Origin: JABFWF01 sp035539135
GTDB taxonomy: Bacteria > Pseudomonadota > Gammaproteobacteria > Xanthomonadales > Xanthomonadaceae
Assembly: GCA_035539135.1 (NCBI GenBank)
Contig: DATLJD010000014.1
Span: 62,001-126,000, forward strand
DNA: 64,000 nt
Reading direction: 5' to 3'
Shown here: in pieces, positions 15,147-22,314 of the stretch
How the letters are laid out: each line of letters starts with the position of its first letter
Numbering within the stretch: the first letter of the stretch is position 1
Notes under the pieces: model-generated
The model's input: only the letters and a program-made list of their open reading frames with translations
What the model was told of the DNA's origin: nothing
The model's database searches: none
Program-made: the position numbers and the translations under genes

Positions 15147-16115
15147 ATGGCGGCGATCGGCTACCACGCCTCGCACGAGCAGTTCGCCCCCGGCGACCTG
15201 CTGTCGCTGGTGCGCCGCGCCGACCGCGCCGGTTTCGACTGCGCGATGTGTTCCGACCATTTTCATCCGTGGAGCGAGGAGCAGGGCGAGTCGGGGCACG
15301 CCTGGAGCTGGCTCGGCAGCGCGATGGCGACCGTGCCGATCCCGTTCGGCGTGGTCACCTGTCCGGTCGGCCGCTACCACCCGGCGGTGATCGCGCAGGC
15401 GGTCGCCACCCTGGCGCAGATGCACGTGGACCGCTTCTGGCTGGCGGTGGGGAGCGGCGAGGCGCTCAACGAGACCATCACCGGCGAACGCTGGCCGGCC
15501 AAGGACGAGCGCAACGCGCGCCTGCGCGCCGCGGTGGAGGTGATGCGCGCGCTGTGGAACGGCGAGGAGGTCAACCGCAAGGGGCCGGTCACGGTCGAGC
15601 GCGCGCGCCTGTACACGCGGCCGATGCAGCCGCCACCGGTGTTCGCCGCCGCGCTCAGCGAGGAGACCGCGCGCTGGGCGGCCGGCTGGGCGGACGGCCT
15701 GATCACGATCTCGATGCCGCGCGACAAGCTGCGGAAGGTGATCGAGGCTTTCCGCGACGGCGGCGGAGCGGGCAAGCCGGTACGCCTGCAGGTCAAGCTG
15801 TCTTACGCGGCGACCGAGGACGAGGCGCTGGAAGGCGCGTTCGAACAATGGAAGACCAATATCCTCTCCGCACCGATCTCGGAGGAGCTGCGCACGCCGG
15901 AGCAGTTCGCCGCCGCCGCGGCGCACGTGCGGCCGGAGGACATGCGCGAACACGTCCGCATCTCGGCCGACCCGCAGCGGCACCTGGCCTGGCTGCGCGA
16001 GGATCTCGGGCTCGGCGTGGACCAGCTTTACCTACACAACGTCAACCGCGGGCAGGCGCGCTTCATCGACGAGTTCGGCGCGCACGTCCTCCCGGCCCTG
16101 CGGGACGCCCCATGA
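15147..16115 (+). CDS. Luciferase-like (LLM-class) flavin oxidoreductase
   Basis: A 322-residue TIM-barrel flavoprotein that looks like F420-dependent glucose-6-phosphate dehydrogenase relatives: SDHFHPW near residue 38, WSWLGSAMATVPIPFGVVTCP, and AVGSGEALNE. A described subgroup of this family occurs in organisms without coenzyme F420 and is believed to have reverted to FMN; this gammaproteobacterial copy would belong there. The ATG at 15147 is taken because the nearby ATG at 15121 runs into a stop after eight codons. It overlaps the next gene by 4 bases. A sugar or sugar-derivative dehydrogenase role would fit the operon but is inference. Confidence 0.82.
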   Translation: MAAIGYHASHEQFAPGDLLSLVRRADRAGFDCAMCSDHFHPWSEEQGESGHAWSWLGSAMATVPIPFGVVTCPVGRYHPAVIAQAVATLAQMHVDRFWLAVGSGEALNETITGERWPAKDERNARLRAAVEVMRALWNGEEVNRKGPVTVERARLYTRPMQPPPVFAAALSEETARWAAGWADGLITISMPRDKLRKVIEAFRDGGGAGKPVRLQVKLSYAATEDEALEGAFEQWKTNILSAPISEELRTPEQFAAAAAHVRPEDMREHVRISADPQRHLAWLREDLGLGVDQLYLHNVNRGQARFIDEFGAHVLPALRDAP

Positions 16116-18406
16116 GCGGCAAGTCGCGGCGCATGGAATACGACCTGGTGCTGCTGCGGGTCAGGTCCGACACGATCCTGGTCAGCCAGGGCGACACGGT
16201 GCTCGCGACCGGGCCGGACGGCATGGTCGGCGACGACGCCAAGCACGGCCTGTACGTGCACGAGACGCGCCTGCTCAGCCTGTACCGCTGGCGCATCGGC
16301 GGGCGCCGGCCGCATCCGGCCGGGCTTTCGCGGGTCGCCCAGCACCGCTGGCTCGGCTACTACATCCTCGGCGCGCCCGGCGACGACGCCGGCAAGGACG
16401 GCGGCGTGCATGCCGCCGCCCAGCAGACCCTCGAGATGCGCGTCGCGCGGCGGATGGGCGAGGGCATGCACGAGGACATCGACCTGGCCAACCATACGCA
16501 GGAACCCATCGCGTTCCGGCTGGCCTTCGACATCGATGGCGATTTCGCCGACATCGCCGAAGCGTCGGTGGAACGCCAGCAGCACGGCACCCGCCGCCGC
16601 CGCTGGCAGCGCGACGGCGATGCGCAACTGATGACGCTCGATTACCGCGCCGCGCACGAGTACGCCCATCCCGACGAGCGCGGCACCGCCCGCATCGAAC
16701 GCAGCCTGGAGTTGCGCATCCGGGCCGACTCGCCGGCGCGGCACAAGGGCCGGCGGGTCTGGTTCGACATCGCGCTGGAACCGCACGCGTCCTGGCATGC
16801 GTGCTTCACCTGGTCGGCGGTGATCGACGGCCGCCGATTGTCGCCGCCGGCGTGCGGCCGCGCATCGGCGCCGCGGGAGGAATGCCTGTATCTCGAGGAA
16901 GCAACGCAGGTCGCCTCGCCTGAAAGCGGCACGCTCGCGCCGGTGATCATGGAAGCGCTCGCCCAGGCGCGCGCTGACCTGGCCGCGTTGCGCCTGCACC
17001 GGCTCGACCGAGGCCCGCGCGCGTGGACGGTGTCGGCGGGCGTGCCCGTGTTCATGGGCCTGTTCGGTCGCGATTCGCTGGTGGCGGCCTGGCAGTCGGC
17101 GCCGCTCGGACCGGAGCTGCTGCGCGGCACCCTGCCGGTCCTAGCCGACATGCAGGGCGACGCCAACAACCGCTGGCGCGACGAGGCGCCGGGCCGGATG
17201 CTGCACGAGGCGCACACCGGCCCGCTCGGCGCGCTGCGTTACAAGCCGAACGCGCGCGACTATTTCGAACTCTCCGCCTCGGCGCTGTATCCGTTCGCGG
17301 TCGCGCAGTTGTGGCAATGGACCGGCGACCGCGCCGCGGTGGCGCCGCTGATTGACCCCGCGTTGCGCGCACTGCGCTGGCTCGAGCGCGAAGCCTGCGA
17401 TGCGCGCGGTTTCTACGCGATCGCCACGCGCTCGCCGGACGGCATCCGCAACCAGGCGTGGAAGGACTCCGACGACGCGCTGGTGGACGAGGACGGGCGC
17501 CAGGTCGAGCCGCCGGTCGCCACCTGCGAGGAGCAGGGCATGGTGTTCGCCGCCAAGCTGGCGTTCGCCGAGGTGCTGTGGGCCTTCGATCGCAAGGACG
17601 AGGCGCGCCGGCTCGCGCGCGAGGCGCAGGAACTCAAGCAGCGCTTCAACGACGCCTACTGGTGCGAGGACACCGGCTTCTATGCGATGGGCATCACCGC
17701 CGACGGCCGGGTGCTGCGCACGCTCGGCTCGAACGCGCTGCACTGCCTGGCCACCGGCATCGCCGACCAGGCGCTGGCGCCGCGCGTGGTCGAGCGCCTG
17801 TTCCGGCCGGACCTGTTCAGCGGCTGGGGCATTCGCACCCTGTCCGCCGACAACCCGGCGTACAACCCGTTCGCCTACCACCGCGGCACGGTGTGGCCGG
17901 CGGAGCACGGACCGTTCGCGATCGGCGCCTACCGCTACGACTGCATCGACGCGGTGGAGCGGGTGTGCAAGGCGATGAGCGAAGCCGCCGCGCTGTTCGA
18001 GTTCAACCGGCTGCCGGAATGCTTCAGCGGCCATCCACGCGACGAGGCGCATCCGTTCCCCGCGCTGTACCCCGCAGCGAACGTGCCGCAGGCGTGGTCG
18101 GCGTCGACCATGGTCACCCTGCTGCAGGCCAAGCTCGGCTTGCAGCCGTACGCGCCCTACGGCGTGCTCTTCGTGGACCCGCACATGCCCGAGTGGTTGC
18201 CGGAGGTGACCCTGCACGGGCTGCGCGTGGGCCAGGCGGTCGCCGACCTGCGCTTCTTCCGGTGCGCCGACGGCAGCAGCTCGCACGAGGTGCTGCGCCT
18301 GGACGGCGAGCTCGAGGTCCGCGAGGAGCCGACGCCGTGGGCGCTCACCGCCAGCTGGGGGCCGGACCTGCAGGAGCGGCTCGGGCGCGGCCGGCGCGCG
18401 GCCTGA
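16112..18406 (+). CDS. Glycogen-debranching-type (amylo-alpha-1,6-glucosidase-like) glycosidase
   Basis: A 764-residue protein with an N-terminal debranching-enzyme beta domain (about 1-270, containing GDTVLATG and YVHETRLLSLYRW) and an (alpha/alpha)6 glycosidase domain (about 290-720). The active-site region contains FMGLFGRDSLVAA, GRMLHEAHTG, RNQAWKDSDDA and YNPFAYHRGTVWP, with candidate acid residues in the last three. There is no signal peptide, so it acts on cytoplasmic glucans or oligosaccharides. It is the last gene of the ASRT operon and overlaps the flavin oxidoreductase by 4 bases. Exact linkage specificity is not determinable from sequence. Confidence 0.84.
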   Translation: MSGKSRRMEYDLVLLRVRSDTILVSQGDTVLATGPDGMVGDDAKHGLYVHETRLLSLYRWRIGGRRPHPAGLSRVAQHRWLGYYILGAPGDDAGKDGGVHAAAQQTLEMRVARRMGEGMHEDIDLANHTQEPIAFRLAFDIDGDFADIAEASVERQQHGTRRRRWQRDGDAQLMTLDYRAAHEYAHPDERGTARIERSLELRIRADSPARHKGRRVWFDIALEPHASWHACFTWSAVIDGRRLSPPACGRASAPREECLYLEEATQVASPESGTLAPVIMEALAQARADLAALRLHRLDRGPRAWTVSAGVPVFMGLFGRDSLVAAWQSAPLGPELLRGTLPVLADMQGDANNRWRDEAPGRMLHEAHTGPLGALRYKPNARDYFELSASALYPFAVAQLWQWTGDRAAVAPLIDPALRALRWLEREACDARGFYAIATRSPDGIRNQAWKDSDDALVDEDGRQVEPPVATCEEQGMVFAAKLAFAEVLWAFDRKDEARRLAREAQELKQRFNDAYWCEDTGFYAMGITADGRVLRTLGSNALHCLATGIADQALAPRVVERLFRPDLFSGWGIRTLSADNPAYNPFAYHRGTVWPAEHGPFAIGAYRYDCIDAVERVCKAMSEAAALFEFNRLPECFSGHPRDEAHPFPALYPAANVPQAWSASTMVTLLQAKLGLQPYAPYGVLFVDPHMPEWLPEVTLHGLRVGQAVADLRFFRCADGSSSHEVLRLDGELEVREEPTPWALTASWGPDLQERLGRGRRAA

Positions 18407-18427
18407 GCCCGCGCTTCGGCGAAGGAC

Positions 18428-20179
18428 TCAGTCCAGGAACTGCAGCCGCGCCAGCTCCGCGTACAGGCCGCCCTGCGCCATCAGGCTGTCGTGGGTGCCC
18501 TCGGCGACGATGCGGCCGCGGTCCATCACCACGATCCGGTCAGCCTTGAGCACCGTGGCGAGACGATGCGCGATCACCACGGTGGTGCGGCCGGCCATCA
18601 GGTTTTCCAGCGCCTGCTGCACCGCGCGTTCGCTGTGCGCGTCCAGCGCGGAGGTCGCCTCGTCCAGCAGCAGGATCGGCGCGTCCTTGAGCAGCGCGCG
18701 GGCGATCGCGACGCGCTGCTGCTGGCCGCCGGACAGGCGCGCGCCGCGCTCGCCGAGCTCGGTGGCGAACCCCTGCGGCAAGGCGTCGAGGAATTCGGTG
18801 GCGTGCGCCGAGGCGGCGGCCGCGCGCAGCTCGGCGTCGCCGGCGTCGAGGCGGCCATAGCGGATGTTGTCGGCGGCGCTCGCCGCGAAGATCGTCGGCG
18901 ACTGCGGCACCAGCGCGATCGCTTCGCGCAGGCGTGCCGGATCGAGTTCGCGCAGGTCGAGACCGTCGAGCCGCACCTGTCCCTGCTGCGGATCGTGGAA
19001 GCGCAGCAGCAGCGAGAAGACCGTACTCTTGCCCGCGCCGGAGGGCCCGACCAGGGCCACCGTCTCGCCCGGGCGCACCTCCAGCGAGAAGCTCTCCAGC
19101 GCCGGCGCGTCCGGCCGCTGCGGGTAATGGAAGGTGACGTGCTCGAAGGCGATCGCGCCGCGCACCGGCGCGGGCAGCGCCAGCGGCCGCGCCGGTGCCA
19201 AGATCGCCGGCTGTTCCTGCAGCAGCTCCGAGATCCTGCCCATGCCGCCGGCGGCGCGTTGCAACTCGTTCCAGACCTCCGCCAGCGAGCCGACCGAGCC
19301 GCCGCCGATCAGCGCATACAGCACGAACTGCGCCAGGGTGCCGCCGCTCATCCGCCCGGACACCACGTCGTGCGCGCCCGACCACAGCACCAGCGTGATC
19401 GCGCCGAACACCAGCACGATCGCGATCGCGGTGACGATCGCCTGCGCGCCGATCCGGCGCCGCGCGGTCTCCACCGCCAGCGCGACCGCGGCGCCGAAGC
19501 GCTCGCGTTCGTAGCCCTCGCGCGCATGCGCCTGCACCGTGGGCACCGCGCCGAGGGTCTCCGCGGCCAGGGTGTTGGCGTCGGCGACCCGGTCCTGGCT
19601 GGCCCGCGAGGCCTTGCGCAGCCGCCGCGCGCCGATCACGATCGGCAGCACCGCGACCGGGATGCCGACCAGCGCGTAGCTGGCGAGGTGCGGGCTGGTC
19701 ACGAACAGCATCGCGATCGCGCCGAGGAAGGTGACGACGCTGCGCAGGGCCACCGACATGCTGGAGCCGACCACGCTGCGCAGCAGTTCGGCGTCGGCGG
19801 TCAGGCGCGAGACCAGCTCGCCGCTGCGGTTGCGGTCGTGGAAGCCGGCATCCAGCCCGATCAGGTGCGCGTACAGCCGGCGGCGCAGGTCGGCGACCAC
19901 GCGCTCGCCGAGCAGCGAGACGAAGTAGAAGCGCGCCGCGGTCGCCAGCGCGAGCGCCAGCGCCACCGCGAACAGGAACAGGAAGGCGCGGTCGACGTTG
20001 CCGCCGCTGGAGAAGCCCTGGTCGATCATCCGCCGGAAGGCGACCGGCAGGCTCAGCGTCGCGGTCGAGGAGGCGGCCAGCGCGACCAGCCAGGCGGCGA
20101 ACAGGCCGCGGTGCGCGCGCACGAACGGCCACAGGGCGCGCAGGGACCCGACCGGCGCCCGTGGGGAGGAGGCATCCAT
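18428..20179 (-). CDS. ABC exporter, MsbA/ABCB-type half transporter
   Basis: A 583-residue fusion of a six-helix transmembrane domain (about 20-310) and an ATP-binding domain (about 345-583). Walker A is GPSGAGKST with Lys384, the Q-loop is LVPQSP, the signature is LSGGQQQR, and Walker B with catalytic Glu is ILLLDEATSALD; the H-loop His is in VIAHRLA. Such proteins work as homodimers exporting lipids, drugs or peptides. The start MDASSPRAP is chosen over upstream in-frame codons since the upstream residues are unlike the family. It stands alone, convergent with the debranching gene and 37 bp downstream of the yigZ-family gene on the same strand. Substrate unknown. Confidence 0.88.
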   Translation of the reverse strand: MDASSPRAPVGSLRALWPFVRAHRGLFAAWLVALAASSTATLSLPVAFRRMIDQGFSSGGNVDRAFLFLFAVALALALATAARFYFVSLLGERVVADLRRRLYAHLIGLDAGFHDRNRSGELVSRLTADAELLRSVVGSSMSVALRSVVTFLGAIAMLFVTSPHLASYALVGIPVAVLPIVIGARRLRKASRASQDRVADANTLAAETLGAVPTVQAHAREGYERERFGAAVALAVETARRRIGAQAIVTAIAIVLVFGAITLVLWSGAHDVVSGRMSGGTLAQFVLYALIGGGSVGSLAEVWNELQRAAGGMGRISELLQEQPAILAPARPLALPAPVRGAIAFEHVTFHYPQRPDAPALESFSLEVRPGETVALVGPSGAGKSTVFSLLLRFHDPQQGQVRLDGLDLRELDPARLREAIALVPQSPTIFAASAADNIRYGRLDAGDAELRAAAASAHATEFLDALPQGFATELGERGARLSGGQQQRVAIARALLKDAPILLLDEATSALDAHSERAVQQALENLMAGRTTVVIAHRLATVLKADRIVVMDRGRIVAEGTHDSLMAQGGLYAELARLQFLD

Positions 20180-20216
20180 GCGTACATGATGCCGGCTCCC
20201 CCGGCCAGGCGCGACC

Positions 20217-20798
20217 TCAGTCGTCCACCCGCACCCGGTCGCGGGTGGCGTCGCGCAGCTGCGCGAGCAGGGCATCGGCGCGGTCGGCGGGCAGCGACAG
20301 CTGCACGCGGAGGCCGTCGGCGGCGTACTCCTCGGCCAGCTTGCGCGCGTCGAACGCGGCCAGCGCGGCGTGCACGTGGCCGATGTCCTCGAAGCCGCAG
20401 CGCAGGCGCAGCGTGCGCTGCGCGATCAGCGGCCGCCGCGCGGCGGTGCGCAGGCATTCGGCCGCGGCCCCGCCGTAGGCCCGCACCAGGCCGCCGGCGC
20501 CGAGCTTGATCCCGCCGAACCAGCGCGTCACCACCACCACCACCTGGTCGAAGCCCTGGCCGTCGATCGCGGCGAGGATCGGCCGGCCGGCGGTCCCGGC
20601 CGGTTCGCCGTCGTCGCTCCAGCGGTAGCCGTCGCCGATCCGCCAGGCCCAGCAGTTGTGGGTTGCGTCGCGGTCGGCGACGGCATCCAGCCAGGCCAGC
20701 GCGTCGTCGCTGCCGGCGACATGGATGGCCTGGGCGCGGAAGCGGCTGTGCTTCACCTCGATCGCGTGCGCGGCGGGGGCCGCGAGGGTGTCGGTCAT
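20217..20798 (-). CDS. yigZ: IMPACT/YigZ-family protein
   Basis: A 193-residue member of the UPF0029 (IMPACT) family. Family signatures are SRFRAQA near the start, SDDGEPAGTAGRP and VTRWFGGIKLGAGGLVRAYG, followed by the ferredoxin-like DUF1949 C-terminal domain. Eukaryotic IMPACT regulates translation through Gcn1; the bacterial role is not established. The start overlaps the stop of the membrane protein gene by 4 bases, which couples it to the sigma-factor operon. Confidence 0.88.
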   Translation of the reverse strand: MTDTLAAPAAHAIEVKHSRFRAQAIHVAGSDDALAWLDAVADRDATHNCWAWRIGDGYRWSDDGEPAGTAGRPILAAIDGQGFDQVVVVVTRWFGGIKLGAGGLVRAYGGAAAECLRTAARRPLIAQRTLRLRCGFEDIGHVHAALAAFDARKLAEEYAADGLRVQLSLPADRADALLAQLRDATRDRVRVDD

Positions 20799-21676
20799 CG
20801 CAGCAGCGGGCGCAGGTCGTCGGGCAACGCCTGGTCCGGGTGGCGGCGGACGAACTCGCGCAGGCTGGCGCGCGCGGCGTCGAGTTCGCCGTCGGCGACC
20901 AGTTCGCGGATCCGCTGCAGCCAGGCCGCGCGCACCGCGGGGGCGTCGGCGGTGGCCGGCGGCACGTCCGCGTCGGGCTCGTCGGCGGCGCGGTCGGCGG
21001 CGACCGCGGCGTCGAAGGCCTGCTCCCGTTGCGGCGCGGTGCGGCCGGTCGCCGCTTCCTGGCGCGGCGCGGGGGGCGGCGGCAACGCCGGCACCGGCGC
21101 GGCCGCGGCCTGCTTCGCCTGCGGGGCCGGGGCCGCTGGTGCGGGCGGGGGCGGCGGCAGGGGGGCGGCCAGCGGCACGGGTTCGTCGAAGACCACCGGC
21201 GGCTCGGGCGACGGCGGAGGCGTGGAGGCAGGCTTCGCGACCGCCGGTGCCGCCCGCTGCCGCGCGGCCGGGACCGGTTCGGTGGGCGACGCGGGCGCCG
21301 CGGCGTGCTCGGTCGCCGCGCTCGCGGCCGTGGCGTCCGCCGCAGCCGCCGCTTCCGGTCGCATCGTCGCCGCAGGGCGCGGTTCGCTGCGCATGACCCG
21401 TGCAGCGGGCGTTTGCGCAGGCGGCGCCTGCACCCGCGGGCCGGGCTCCGGTCGCAGCTGCCACGCGATGCCCACGGCCAGCACCACCGACGCCGCCAGC
21501 CCGAGCGCGGCCGGCCACCGCGGGCGGCGCGGCGGGCGCGCCTCGGTCGCCGCGCGCGCCGCCGCCAGCACGCGCGCGTCCAGCGCCGGCGACGGCTCGC
21601 CGTGCGGACCCAGCCGCGCCAGCCGGCGGGCGAGCGCGGCTTCCTCGGGCGTCAGCGGTTCGCGGGAGTCGTTCAT
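20795..21676 (-). CDS. Pro/Ala-rich single-pass membrane protein, possible anti-sigma factor
   Basis: A 293-residue protein of unknown family. Residues 1-50 are hydrophilic and presumably cytoplasmic, residues about 53-73 form one transmembrane helix (LGLAASVVLAVGIAW), residues about 78-235 are an Ala/Pro-rich low-complexity stretch including PPPPPAPAAPAP, and the last 60 residues return to ordered helical sequence. The gene overlaps the ECF sigma gene by 4 bases, the position where an anti-sigma factor is normally found, and the topology suits one. I see no zinc-finger HxxxCxxC motif, so the anti-sigma role rests on context only. Confidence 0.7.
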   Translation of the reverse strand: MNDSREPLTPEEAALARRLARLGPHGEPSPALDARVLAAARAATEARPPRRPRWPAALGLAASVVLAVGIAWQLRPEPGPRVQAPPAQTPAARVMRSEPRPAATMRPEAAAAADATAASAATEHAAAPASPTEPVPAARQRAAPAVAKPASTPPPSPEPPVVFDEPVPLAAPLPPPPPAPAAPAPQAKQAAAAPVPALPPPPAPRQEAATGRTAPQREQAFDAAVAADRAADEPDADVPPATADAPAVRAAWLQRIRELVADGELDAARASLREFVRRHPDQALPDDLRPLLR

Positions 21677-22239
21677 GCGGGCAGTCTCGCGCGCAGCTTG
21701 TCCATGGCGTAGCGCAGGCGGGATTTCACCGTCTCGCGGCCGACGCCGGTGACCGCGCCGATTTCCTCCAGGCTCAGTTCCTGTTCCAGCCGCAGCAGCA
21801 GCACTTCGCGCTGCTCGGGCGGCAGTTCGTCCAGCGCCAGCTGCAGGCGCCGGCGCTGCTCGAATTCCGACAACGTCCGTTCGGGCGTGTCGGGGTCCGG
21901 GATGCGCGCCGCGCGTTCATCGCCGTCGGCGGGCGCCGGCGGGCGGTGCTGCAGCGCGCGCCAGTGGTCGGCGAGGCGATTGTGCGCGATCCGGAACAGC
22001 CAGGTCGCGAAGGACGCCTCCGGCTTCCACCCGGCGCGCGCGGCGATCACCCGTTGCCACACGTCCTGGAACAGTTCGTCGGCCAGCGCCGGATCGCGCA
22101 GCTGGCGCAGGAGGTAGCGGTACAGGCGGGTGCGGTGGCGCGCGTACAGCGGCTCGAACGCGGACGCCGTACCCGCGGCCCAGGCCAGCATCAGGGCCTC
22201 GTCGCTGGCGTCGGCCGGTGGCGGGGCGGCATCGTCCAT
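21673..22239 (-). CDS. ECF-type RNA polymerase sigma factor
   Basis: A 188-residue sigma-70 family protein with region 2 (about 25-95, including FEPLYARHRTRLYRYLLR and FATWLFRIAHNRLADHW) and region 4 (about 128-180, LPPEQREVLLLRLEQELS and the helix-turn-helix GVGRETVKSRLR). No region 1 or 3 is present, as in ECF sigma factors. The ATG at 22239 gives the family length; the frame stays open upstream inside the opposite gene. The stop overlaps the start of the membrane protein gene, so sigma factor, membrane protein and YigZ form one coupled operon. The regulated signal is not visible. Confidence 0.9.
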   Translation of the reverse strand: MDDAAPPPADASDEALMLAWAAGTASAFEPLYARHRTRLYRYLLRQLRDPALADELFQDVWQRVIAARAGWKPEASFATWLFRIAHNRLADHWRALQHRPPAPADGDERAARIPDPDTPERTLSEFEQRRRLQLALDELPPEQREVLLLRLEQELSLEEIGAVTGVGRETVKSRLRYAMDKLRARLPA

Positions 22240-22302
22240 CGGCGGCAGGGTAAGGGCTCCGCGCGCGCGCCGGAAGCGGTCGCCGCGTGCGACCGCCCGC
22301 GT

Positions 22303-22308
22303 TATCCT
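22303..22308 (+). promoter_or_regulatory. Candidate -10 element of the GAF-GGDEF-EAL gene (leaderless?)
   Basis: TATCCT ends 6 nt before the ATG at 22315. There is no ribosome-binding sequence between them, so the transcript would be leaderless or nearly so. No good -35 box is visible. Confidence 0.35.
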
Positions 22309-22314
22309 CGGCCG

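Noticed and set aside
15121..15147. ATG at 15121 as start of the flavin oxidoreductase
   Set aside because: It runs into a TGA after eight codons and is in another frame.
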